Below are positions 43,145 to 53,962 of a stretch of 64,000 nt of DNA, piece by piece. Made by a program: the position numbers and the translations under genes. Each line of letters starts with the position of its first letter. Position 1 is the first letter of the stretch. The notes under the pieces were generated by a model. The model was not told where the DNA came from. It saw only the letters and a list, made by a program, of their open reading frames with translations, and did not search any database. Source of the DNA: Nautilus pompilius (Eukaryota > Mollusca > Cephalopoda > Nautilida > Nautilidae); NCBI GenBank assembly GCA_018389105.1, contig JACATO010002730.1, positions 806,001-870,000 of the forward strand, read 5' to 3'.

Positions 43145-44457
43145 GCAGTCAGAAAAAGGAAAAAAAGTAATTCTCAAACTAGATGCAGATCTGGAGGACT
43201 ATGTCGACTGCGACAACGAAAGTGAAACTGACCATGAAAACGAAGGTGAGCGTAAAAATAATTCAAAGCGGAAAGAGAAGAGGAGGAGGAGGAATAGAGA
43301 CAGTAGCGGAACTGATACTGCAAATGGTAGTTTAAAAAAGCGCTTTATGGGCAGAAAAAACGTTAAAAATGATAGAAACGTCGAGTAGAAAAGTTTGAAC
43401 GAGGAGAGAAACATTGCTACTCATATATTCGGAGTCGTAGGAGCTGCAGGAGATGCAAAGATTTCTGCTGATTGCTGTTCCTTCTTTCTCCGAGACATGA
43501 CTAGCACTTTTGTATGTGCCCTAACAGTCTAATTTGAAAAGAAGGAAAAAATAATGGAAAAATTAATAAAGCGAGATACGGATGAAAATGAAATGATGAC
43601 AGTTGTAGGTCTTCAGTATTTATTAGCTTTTTTCAGATCAGATCTCCATTTTAGATCTATGGAAACTGAAGTTCAAAAAAATTATAACTTTTAAGAAGGA
43701 ACTCTCTCCAGTGGTGTTATTGGAAACGTACCATACTATCTCTCATATCAAAATATAAAATAAATGTAACAATAAATAACTGGTTTATGAGATGTAGTAT
43801 CGCCATCAAGCTTGTCAAACAACACAGGCTGACACGCTTTGGTGCACTAAAAAGATCCAAATTGGAAATCCTAGAAAAATGTGTAAACTCCAAAGGAAGG
43901 AGCAAATACTTTAGCCTCTTTGGCTACCAAAAGATTGCTACTTTGATGTTTCACATTCCAAGGAAATGAGAGAATGCTTTTCTCCTCTACACTACGATTA
44001 CAGTAAAGCATAAAGCCACTTAAGAACGCCACCAAGGGCAGAGATTAAAACATTTTTTTTTAATTTTCACAGGATGGCGTATCGACATTATGGATGAATA
44101 TTTGGCAACCTAGAGTGCTTCTCGGAACTGATAACGCTGGATTTCAGATATCTGTTATGATGAAAATTATAAGAATAAATAGTAGGCTAGTTCAAACCCC
44201 GTCAGTCTAACCCACCATGATCAGAAAATCGCGTATGCCTTAAGAGGATGTAGCGAACGATTGAAAATAGATGGCAGAAAAATGTACTAAGACTGGACAA
44301 TGCTCTATCTGTCAAAGATATACAGCTGGTACACCGAATAGAGTTGCAGCCGTTGCTAGGCAAGTTTGTGCCTGTGTCTAAAGAATATCGTGCCTCTATG
44401 CAACGAATGCTCATGAAAGGTCCGAGTCAAACACAGACCAAGATTAATCACATGTAA
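43145..44457 (+). pseudogene. PiggyBac-like transposase remnant
   Basis: A plus-strand frame begins after an acidic/basic N-terminal stretch (LDADLEDYVDCDNESETDHE, then a run of K and R). It continues with CCSFFLRDMTSTFV, MEKLIKRDTDENEMMTVVGL and QYLLAFFRSDLHFRSMET. This fits the opening of the piggyBac transposase core (W-LFF, then T-D-NEI-A-IGLLYLAG--RS). After frameshifts, the frame at 43787-43969 keeps RFGALKRSKLEILEK, where the family has R-D--API-E-F. Near 44270-44420 a Cys-rich tail (CTKTGQCSICQRY, then RQVCACV and CLYATN) fits the C-terminal zinc-binding region of piggyBac proteins. The catalytic aspartates cannot be located with confidence and no TTAA-bounded inverted ends were found. 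It could be another DDE family. Confidence 0.5.
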
Positions 44458-47288
44458 ATTTCCTATAAATTTAAGGATTTTTACGCTTTTCTCAGGCTTT
44501 AATTAAAGTTTCAGATTTGTCTATAATAGTTGTGGTTTAATTATTGCTAATATTTTGCATAATATTCAAAGGTTAATTAAACACAATTGATCGTCTCACC
44601 AAAAATAGAAACGAATTTCACATATTATATATTTGAAAAGTTTCATTATAATTTTATAAAGAGAAAAGAGCAATTAAAAAAGTATGATTAAAAGGCAATT
44701 ATTTTGTTCCTAAAAGGCTTTTAAAAGAGCTTGTATTTACTCACCCAACCTGACCAGTGATGTTAAGATACCCTCCACACACCAAGATAAGGTTAATCTG
44801 ATTCAATTAATCATCTGTCTGAGTTGATTCTGTATCTTTTATCTGTAAGCTTTAACTTGAATTATTTATTTTTTATTATAACGGTAAAGGACTCGATGAC
44901 TGTTCTAATGAAGAATATTTTCATTGTGTCTCCTTCAGATATTAATTTAAATTTAACAGACATCTTTATTTATATAACATCATAATTTAAATAGAGTTAA
45001 TTTTTGTATAACATAGTGTATTTACAAACACTATTATCTAATATTGGTTTGTGATTATGTTTTTGCAGTTGCTACTAACATTATAAGTTAAAAATTAATG
45101 CAATATACAAATGATCTTTACTTCCTCATTTTAAAAAAATAACGATAGTAGTTCTACATAACGGACCAATATTTTCTCTTTTATTCTGCACTGGTCTAAC
45201 TAATTTCCAGATTTCTCCTAGTTAACAGCATTGATCCTGAATGGCATCTGAGTCCTGGAATTATACAATTTTCAAAGATTTATATTACGATACATGTTCA
45301 CTTTCTCAATAATTCAGTATTCTAACGCTTTACTGCTACTGAAGTCAGACCTTTTCCGTTGAATGAGTTGTATTACAAACGATTATCCACCCTTATGCCA
45401 TACTGGAATGTTTTCGATGTCTCTTATAAAGACAAAGGCTACTTAACCGCTTTCAGCATCTACATAGTGCTATCAGCTTCTTTCTTTAGAAAATGTCAAA
45501 CTGAAGAGTGTCTGAAGTAATTGCGGATCTACAGAATATAAAATAGGGTAAAATCTTGACTCTCGTTCGGCAACAAGCATGAATTGTTTTAAAGTGGTGG
45601 AATCCATAACATATCTCTTTAATTCAAATTTCTTTTGTAAAAAGCACACTTTAATATTATGAAAAACAGCAAAATGATTCATTAGACAAGCGAAGAAAAT
45701 TAGGAGATAACAAAAGGAATTAAAGATAATTAATCAAAAAAGCAAAATTAACAAAATCTTTTTTCTCGCTTTTATTATTTGGGAGTTTTTATATTATTTA
45801 ATTTTTCCATGGATGATCAGAGATTTGAAATGGAAACATAAATTTTGACAATTCTGGTTTCATATTGTGAATACAAAATCTTGCTGATGAACTATCTATT
45901 TTGCCTTTTAATGATTATTGGTATTTTTTACCTTGAATACTTAAATTTAAGTAATCATTTTAAGTATTACTTGCAGACTTCGCTAACGAAGTTTCTGATT
46001 ACTAATTATGCATCACGTTGGTTCGCTATTCCACCATTTAACGTTAATAATTGGCTTTGATACTTCACAGTAGTATGGTGAGGTTATACTAGGATAAAAT
46101 TATCAAATTATTATCTGTTGAGCTTAATTCCTCACTGCACTTAATAAAGTACTATATCAACTATTTATTAACACTAATTCATATTTGTTATAAGCAGCAT
46201 AAATTAAATAGTTTCTTGTTTTGTTTTTTCTTTCGTAAATGTCAAAGAAGGATATGGCAGTGCTTAGGACGCCTGAGATTAATGGGCTTTTCGTTTCTTC
46301 TATTCAGGTGTAATACGTCGGAGTAGTCTGATTTCAAAATTAGATAAAGATTTTAAAGATTTATTTTAAAATTTATAAAGAAGGATACAGATGTATTAAA
46401 AAAAATATTTTAAAATATCGAATAAATTAAAATTGACGTTTGGTCAACGAATAAAAAACCGTGTTTTAAATGGATCTCCAAAAATTTCGATTACTTATTC
46501 TTTAATGCATGAGTAGCAATATGGCATAAAATGTGAAAGGTATTAAATTCAGTGTAAATGCAATGATTTTGTAAAAACAAAGCAAAAACGTTTTGCATTA
46601 GTTGTACAGTAATTTGAGAATCAGTAGAGATAAGTTATTTTTATCAGATAGAAAATGTCGTGTATGTCTTTAATCACAAATGTTCCCAAGTTCATACAAA
46701 TGCAGTAATAACTTTGTTATTTGCCTTTGTAGAAATCTTTTAATGTTGCACGTATAAATTTAAAGAAAATATCAATAGCCAAAAATTCGTTGTGATTCTT
46801 ATTTCTCGATATAGCAATGGATGAACTCAGGTTACCGAGACCAAAGATGGCAGTGTTTCCTTAATTTTAACCGCTACAAGTTATATTAATAGAAAACTCC
46901 AGTTCTGCTGGCTCTTTAACAACCAGTAAAACAGGTTTTGTTCTATAGGGTTTTTCATCATCAGTACAACAAATGTTTTAAATATCTGCTTACAATAGTT
47001 AATCATAATTAAAAATTCTCTATTTAGATCTATGCCACATGAATTCACTGGTGAGCGTTTTTTTCCAATTTATCATATGCTACCAATGTAGACCTGAATC
47101 TGCTTTTACCATATTTATAATGGAGAATTTTCAAGCAATAGCAGAGTAAACACAAAAAAATGGTTCATCATTGGGTTAAACAACTGTTTTTAAGCACGGA
47201 CCCAGAATATCAATGATACAATTATTATTTAGCTGATAGAAGACAAATATTTAAGAACCGTTATTTCTTAGGATATTTAAACATGCAG
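44458..47288. other. AT-rich noncoding stretch
   Basis: Nothing supportable lies between the piggyBac-like remnant and the hAT element. The ORFs at 45473-45682 (minus) and 45845-46060 (plus) are typical of AT-rich chance frames. Confidence 0.6.
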
Positions 47289-47296
47289 CTAAAAGC
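47289..47296 (+). repeat. 8-bp target site duplication, left copy
   Basis: CTAAAAGC, identical to the copy at 50103-50110 on the other side of the hAT element. Confidence 0.93.
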
Positions 47297-50102
47297 CATT
47301 GGCGTACTCAGTGCCTGAAAAAAATTTTCTGACAATTTTTGACTGACTTTTTATGCGGTAAACATTTTTTTTTGGCAGGTTACATTGCCTTCTTTTACTC
47401 GGCAGTGTGAATAAGCCTTAAATCATACCTCACGGTGTATTGATTTTAAAGCAGTCACCATTGTCTGTATCGGTGGTGTCTTATGCTACCTACAGTCCTC
47501 TACACTGTTGTGCTATTCATGTTTATTTGACCTAGCTACGCCATTTTACCAATCAATTTGTTGTTTCAAGCAAATTTTGTTTTCAGCTATGTCTAACAAA
47601 TGAGACAAACTATCAAGTTCTTCTCAATTGGGCATTGAGTCATATTTTGTAAAGAGACCGAAGGGTGATGCAGCTACGATCAAGGAAATCTGGTGAATCA
47701 GTAGAAGTACTACATGAACTTCCTGATGCCTCGGAACCACTTCTACCAACCGATCCTCTTCAACCTTTGCCAAATGATATAGGAGCATGTATCGGCTCAA
47801 CTGTCACTGAAGAGAAACGGTATAAGTTACTGAAAAATCCATGGATTCCTTCTGCAGACTAAAATTTCCAAGTGTTGTGCATTTGGACATAACAGATCCT
47901 TTCAATGCCAGTGGATAAACACCTGGGATTTTCTCGTGTATAACCCAGGACAGCATGGTGACTACTGCATATATTTTGCATTATTTGGTCCGGAGAATGT
48001 TAGAAACCAAAAGCTTAGAAAATTTCTAACGAAACCACTGTGTCGATATAAAGATGCCCGAAAAGACTATGAGAAGCATGCGGGACAGGACTATCACATT
48101 GCGAGTCGTAAACAAGCTGATGATTTCTTGGTGAGGTATACGGAGAAAGAGAAAGATATTATCAGGTTTGATTCGTCATGTCAGATTAAAGTTGAAGAAA
48201 ACAGGAGCAAGATTCAACCAGTAATAAAAACAGTCATATTTTGTGGACAACAGGAGGGGCACAGAGATCATGGACCACTCAAGATGGAGACGCCTCAGCA
48301 CAAGGACGGAATTTTCAGAGCATTAATAAGATCAGGATTGATGCTGATGACGCTGTACTTCAACGCCACCTTGACACTGCAAACGCAAATTCAACATATC
48401 TCAGTTGGCAGACACATAACTAAATCATCAATTGTGTGGTACTGTCATTGTGCAAACACTTGTCGAAGAAAGAAGAGCTGCAAAATTCTTTAATCTGCTT
48501 TTGGATGACACTCCATATATGGCAACAAAGGAGCAGTGTTCTATCTCTGTGAGATATATCAAGGAAAACAAAGTCTATGAGAGATTTTAATAATTTTGTG
48601 ATATTAGTGGAGAGTTGACTGCCACAGCTTTTAATATGTTGAGGCAAGTTGGTCTGGATATCGGTCTTATCCGTGGTCAGGGGTATGATGGTGCAAGTAC
48701 CATGAGTGGCCAATGGAAAGGTGTACAGGCAGAGGTGAAGAAGGTAACTCCTGCCGCACCTTATGTACATAGCAACAATCATGTTTTGAACCTTGCTACA
48801 CAAAGCAGCATGTCCAATCGCGTCAATTCGCAACTGTCATGGCCAAATGAAGGAGATAGCCACTTTTTTCATATCTCAGAAAAACAAACAACAGTGTGCA
48901 AGTGCATTTCCCTTCCAGGAAAGGAATCAAAAAGGTTTGCTTAACCCGTTGGGTCGAAGGTCATGCATCAATCGTATGTTTCAAAGAATTGCTGGAGCCT
49001 GTTTTTCGAGCTTTGGAGGATATTTCTCAGAAGGGTGGTGACTGTGGTGGAAATTCTACGTCATTGTTGCGAGAAATATGCAGCACAGAATTTATCATTG
49101 CCATCCATGTCATGAATGAAATGGCAATCTTGTTTTTGCCATTGTCTAAGACTCTGTAAACTCCAGATATTGATCTTTTAAAATGCATGTCAATGAGGAC
49201 AAGGTTTTGAATGTTTTAAGACACAAAAGAGAAAATGCAGAAGCAGAATTCCATTCTATTTTTACTGATTCAGTTATGACAACAGCTGATCAAAATGGAT
49301 GTCGATATCAAACTTTCAAGACGCACTGGGCGCCAAGTTCATCGAGAAAATCACGAAGCATCTAGTCCAGAGGAATTCTACAGAAGAACCATCTACCTTC
49401 CATACTTGGAGAACATGATTCACCAGATGGAGGTGCGATTTGATCCGATGGAATGAAACTGTTTAAAGATGCAACATTTGATCCCTGCTTTCCTTAGTGC
49501 GGGCAATTTCACTGCTCTCCAAGAGGTATTTGACCTTTACAGCTATGACATTGACATCCCTATGCCAGTCTTGAAAGGAGAGTACGAGCGATGGACATCA
49601 AAGTGGTCCAGTGTTTTGAAGACTGAACTGCCAGAAAATGTCATGGAGACACTGTGTGTCTGTGATTCCTTCTCTTTTTCGAACATCCACACTGCTGCGC
49701 TTATTTGCAATATTGCCAGTCACTACAGCAACAAGTGAACATTCGTTTTCAACACTTCAGCGGCTGCTCACTGATCTACAGAGCACTATGGAACAAGACC
49801 GTTTGATTGGATTGGCTCATTTTACGATCAACCGTGACATTACAATTGATTCAGAACTTGTTACCGTTGAGTTGTCTAAGAAAAAACGCAGACTGAATTT
49901 TGTTTTGTAATTATTTGTATAGTGAATCAGTTGTAAAATAAACCTTTGCATACTCTAGTCTATTTTGCGTACTCTAGTTTATTTCTTTAAAATGTGGAAA
50001 TCTAGGTACGTACTTCTTTGGTCCTAGTCTGGATTTTGAATAAACATCTCTGTCGGTTGGTTTGGACCCCACCCCCGAAAATATATCCTGGCTGCGCCAC
50101 TG
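47297..50102 (+). mobile_element. hAT transposon (ZMYM1-like type), full length
   Basis: A 2806-bp hAT element. The left end reads CATTGGCGTACTCAG from 47297. The right end, on the minus strand from 50102, reads CAGTGGCGCAGCCAG, so the ends are imperfect inverted repeats. The flanks carry an identical 8-bp duplication, CTAAAAGC, at 47289-47296 and 50103-50110; eight bases is the hAT hallmark. The interior encodes a ZMYM1-like transposase on the plus strand, now broken. An exact duplication together with multiple frame breaks implies that the flanks are less eroded than the coding part, or that the copy was already defective when it inserted. Confidence 0.95.
47589..49910 (+). pseudogene. hAT transposase (ZMYM1-like), frameshifted
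   Basis: The start MSNK at 47589 meets a TGA at codon 5 and the reading frame then changes repeatedly. Recognisable parts in order: YFALFGPENVRNQKLRKF (zinc-finger region, around 47970); GHRDHG and KDGIFRALI (48250-48330); FFNLLLDDTPYMATKEQCSI (first catalytic aspartate, near 48490); LIRGQGYDGASTMSGQWKGV (second aspartate, near 48665); YVHSNNHVLNLA, where the usual Cys of the CxxH motif is Ser; LTRWVEGHASIV (48935); and SEHSFSTLQRLLTDLQSTM with RLIGLAHFTI (C-terminal hAT dimerisation domain, up to 49910). Frames change at about 47660, 47870, 48310, 48430, 48890, 49180, 49300 and 49710. It is related to human ZMYM1-type proteins by descent from hAT transposases but is itself a dead transposase. 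Confidence 0.93.
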
Positions 50103-50110
50103 CTAAAAGC
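50103..50110 (+). repeat. 8-bp target site duplication, right copy
   Basis: CTAAAAGC, the partner of 47289-47296. Confidence 0.93.
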
Positions 50111-53100
50111 GCTGCCTGTTAGGAGTTAAACCTGACAAACTGATAAATCCAACTTAGCCTACTTTAATTTTTGTCTATTTTCTTTAAAATTTTTCCACAA
50201 TATCAAGGTACAATTAATTTTACGTGATGCATTTCTAGCAAAGAATTACAATTAGAACAAATATGTTTAGAAATTAATTGCATAATTTTCTTGCTGTAAT
50301 CATTACGATAAAGAAATTAAAACAATATTTAAGATATATCATTCCAATACTTATTTTCAGCAAACACTTCGTTGCGAAAAAAATAAAGTAGTCAAGTAAT
50401 GGTAGTCGGTTCGATGATTAAATGTAGAATTGTTAATGTCATAAATTCCTCTTGTGTCATTAAAATTATTATAGGAGTGTCTGTATAGCCCAACTGTTGA
50501 TTCTACAAGTATAGGATCACTTTCTGATTGTGCCAACACGCCCAAGTTGATTCAGCAGGCTTTATTGTTAATGTATGTTCACACAATATAGGTGGTATAC
50601 AAGGGATCTTACCGACAATCTCTTCGCACTGAAGGAAATATCACTTTCTTCGTCAATTCTTTCCGAATAAAATTACCGAAAACCAACACTGAAAAATGTT
50701 TGCATCATTTTAAACATTTAAAAGTTGTTTTATTTTCGCAATTTGTTTTTTGTCATTAGATAAAAGTCTACGTATTAACTTATGAAACTTTGTAAATGGA
50801 CGCTTTTTTAACTTGCATCAATACCATTCCATCAGCGAAAACAGTAAAAATAATAACATTAACCTAAATTAAAAAATAATATCAACAGGGAACAAAATTA
50901 ACAAAAACAACCAACACTGATAACTCGTTTTATGCTTCAAAACATCGGCAGGAAATTTGTAAAACACTGAAAAAGTCTGACAATTGTTTTTTTTCGTTTA
51001 GATCATCTTTGAAAAAAATAAAATATTTTCGATCAGTAGATTTTGTTGTTAATTTTTGTTTTTAACAGTATTGTTTTCCCTTTCGGAAATATGTGCACAT
51101 TATTTAACAAATCTTTATCATTATTATTATTACTATTCGTGTTATTTTATTATATTTATAATATAAAAATTCAAGTATAGAACTGGAAAAATACAGTTTT
51201 TATTAATATTCATAAAGCATTAATCTAAATTCTGCCCATTAAAAAAAATTAGTATACAACATGTCTCTTTCATAATGCCATTTGATTTTATTGGTGTTAA
51301 TAGACTTGGACATTTTACAGAAAAAAATATATATATAAATATAAAATACAAAATCTGCATTTAAATAATCACTTTTTAAAGCTGCATTCGATAAGAGTAT
51401 GATTAAATTTGCTATTTCAAATTTTACATAAAATGAAAATGATAACTTTATACCTGTTCATAACACTTTTATGGTAATCTTTGTAGATGCATTATGTAAC
51501 GTTCGAGATGTGTCGCATTTGGAATAAAAAATGCGAATTAACTTTTTATATATTAACATTTGGAGAAAGCCTAAGATATTACACAATATAATCTGACAGG
51601 AAAAGCCGCTTTCAAAATTAATGAAAAGGAAATAAAATGACTCTGACTGATTAACTCTGTCATTTTGAACAAAAATTCCATTGTGACAGGAAATTAGCAC
51701 TATCAGCGAACGTAGTCAGTTTTTAAAAATATTAATTATTTTATTGTAACATTTTGGACAGGAGTTACATATTATATTGAGTCATGTGTGAGACAAAAGC
51801 ATTGTTTCAGGCTAAAATAATGAAATGAAACAACACTACAACCAAGACCAAACGTTTTGCATTACCCTAATATGCTCTTATTTTGCCAAATGAAGCCAAA
51901 TTAAATCTGCTGAATTTTAATAATAATGTTACTTTAACGTATCGAAGAGTATATCGCTTTGTATTTTTCCACATAATTAATGAAAAGAGACGCTAATTTA
52001 AAAATATGCCAATTTTGAAGATAAAATATAAGTATATGATTTCCGAAAGATTCTATGAATCCTGACGACGTGTGACCTGAGAAAAACTATGTACTTGTAG
52101 ACATTTAGAAGTGGTCATGGGCATCATATAAACCTATATTGGAATGAATTGAAGGTAGATTTGCTAAATTTATAGGGTGGTAAAAAAGGTTTCGCCATGG
52201 CTGCAAATATATGGATCAATGTATATTTATATTTTATTATTTTTATAATAATATTCGTTAACGCACCTAATTTATATTGTTGCTTTCTAAGAATTGGTGG
52301 TATCATATATATCTAACTGGCACTTATGGGTATTTTTTGTGGTGAAGAAAAGCCAAATTACTTTACATAATAATATTGTTGAATATTACTTTTTATTGTG
52401 GAAAATGGTCAGAAAAACAATATTAGACTTCTTTTGCAAATCAACATGAGAATTTACTCTTATTATTTTTACAGAATAAGTATTTCGATTATTCTGAATG
52501 ATCGCAAGAGCTCAAAGAATTGGTTGGCCTATTAGGGCTCTAAATAGCCAAGAAACAACAAATTACAAGCGATTATGTCGACATATGCTAAAAGCCACAC
52601 ACCTGATCAATCAGGTAATGCCAAAAGGTCAGTGATAGTGTAAAAGCACTGATAATATCGTGTAACATTCATTAGTTGTAATAATACTTTAACTGAGAGT
52701 AATAGCACTGGATATGGTTAGAAAAAACAAATCGGTTCTTTCCACACTACTGATATATTTATTGCATAATAACGCATTAACTTTAAAAAGAAGAAATTCC
52801 TAAATGATTTATCATATACAAAAAAATGTCCAATGTATACTTCAAAAAAGGATAATAAGTTAAGTTGTAATGTAAACATATTAGGATGAAAAGGAGTAAC
52901 ATGGTGGAGAGATTACCAGTAAACAGTTCATTAGAGTCCATTTCATCAGTTAGAATAGGGTGAGATCTGCTGAAGTAAATTATATTGTAGCTGTACGAAA
53001 AATAATATATGGGCCACCTGGTAAAACATATATGAACAGCTGGCTGATCAATAAAAGTTGTTCAAATAAAGCAGTCTGAGACGTTGGAACAAAATTGTGA

Positions 53101-53713
53101 AATATTTGTATGGAAAACCGAATGGGAACTTGTTGAAAGTTTGTTTCAGAAATAAAATATATAGATGATTTCGCTATGTTTTAGTTGGAATTAACTTGGC
53201 CATACGCAAACACATGCTGTACCTTTTCTCATGCAATTGAAAAATTTTTTCAAGAAATTGTAAGTAAACAATTTTAAACAATGTTAAGCTACATAGAACA
53301 GTAACAGGGTTGAAACCTAGAGATTTTGAAAAATATCAACCGGCTCGAATTAATTGAATCTACACAATGCGCCACAATACATTTATACAAATTGAGTGGC
53401 CTATCATCTGAACATTTTCATTACACTAATTAAAGAATTGAACAAACTGTTAAAGCTGTTACCATTAAGTCCCAAGTTATTAAACATGTAAATGTGATAA
53501 TAAATCAAAGATTTATGTTAAAATTAAGAATCTACATTTCTTGTTTATGATTTCTATGCATAACATTTTTTATTCTTGATATAATCGCCTCCAAGCTTGA
53601 ATAAAATGTAAAAACGCATATTCATCAGAAAAAAAATGACTTTTAGAGTGGTTATTTATATTCACTTAGCCCTTCATTTATTGTTTTATTCTTTTAACAC
53701 AAAGTTTCGATGG
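50111..53713. other. AT-rich noncoding stretch between two hAT elements
   Basis: No gene or repeat family is supportable in these 3.6 kb. Short TTA runs (51115-51135) and TA runs occur. Confidence 0.6.
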
Positions 53714-53721
53714 CTGATTAA
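53714..53721 (+). repeat. 8-bp target site duplication, left copy
   Basis: CTGATTAA, identical to 57211-57218. Confidence 0.93.
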
Positions 53722-53877
53722 TAGGGCAGGTCGATTTTCAACTTTTTTAAAAATCGGAATATGAGTAAGTATACAGTAGTTGCATCTATTCAAGTAGTAC
53801 ACAATAAAAAAAAAATTAGGCTTTTAGGTTAATGTTCCGCTTGCGGATTTGCGATTAAAGTTTAATTGTGTTTCAAG

Positions 53878-53883
53878 TTTATT
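53878..53883 (-). terminator. Polyadenylation signal AATAAA
   Basis: AATAAA on the minus strand, about 80 nt beyond the stop codon of the three-exon transposase and within the element, as expected for its own 3' end. Confidence 0.6.
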
Positions 53884-53962
53884 TCATATTCTATATTTTT
53901 TATCATAAGTTACATAACATTTGGAAAAGAGAACAATATATTTCCATAATGACCCAATAAAA

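Noticed and set aside
43199..43414. Leu/Phe/Ser-rich minus-strand ORF resembling a membrane protein
   Set aside because: It is the reverse strand of the Lys/Glu/Asp-rich stretch of the piggyBac-like frame, whose codons give Leu, Phe and Ser when inverted.
48420..48833. 137-codon minus-strand ORF
   Set aside because: It overlaps the catalytic core of the plus-strand hAT transposase, whose motifs are clear; it is a shadow frame.
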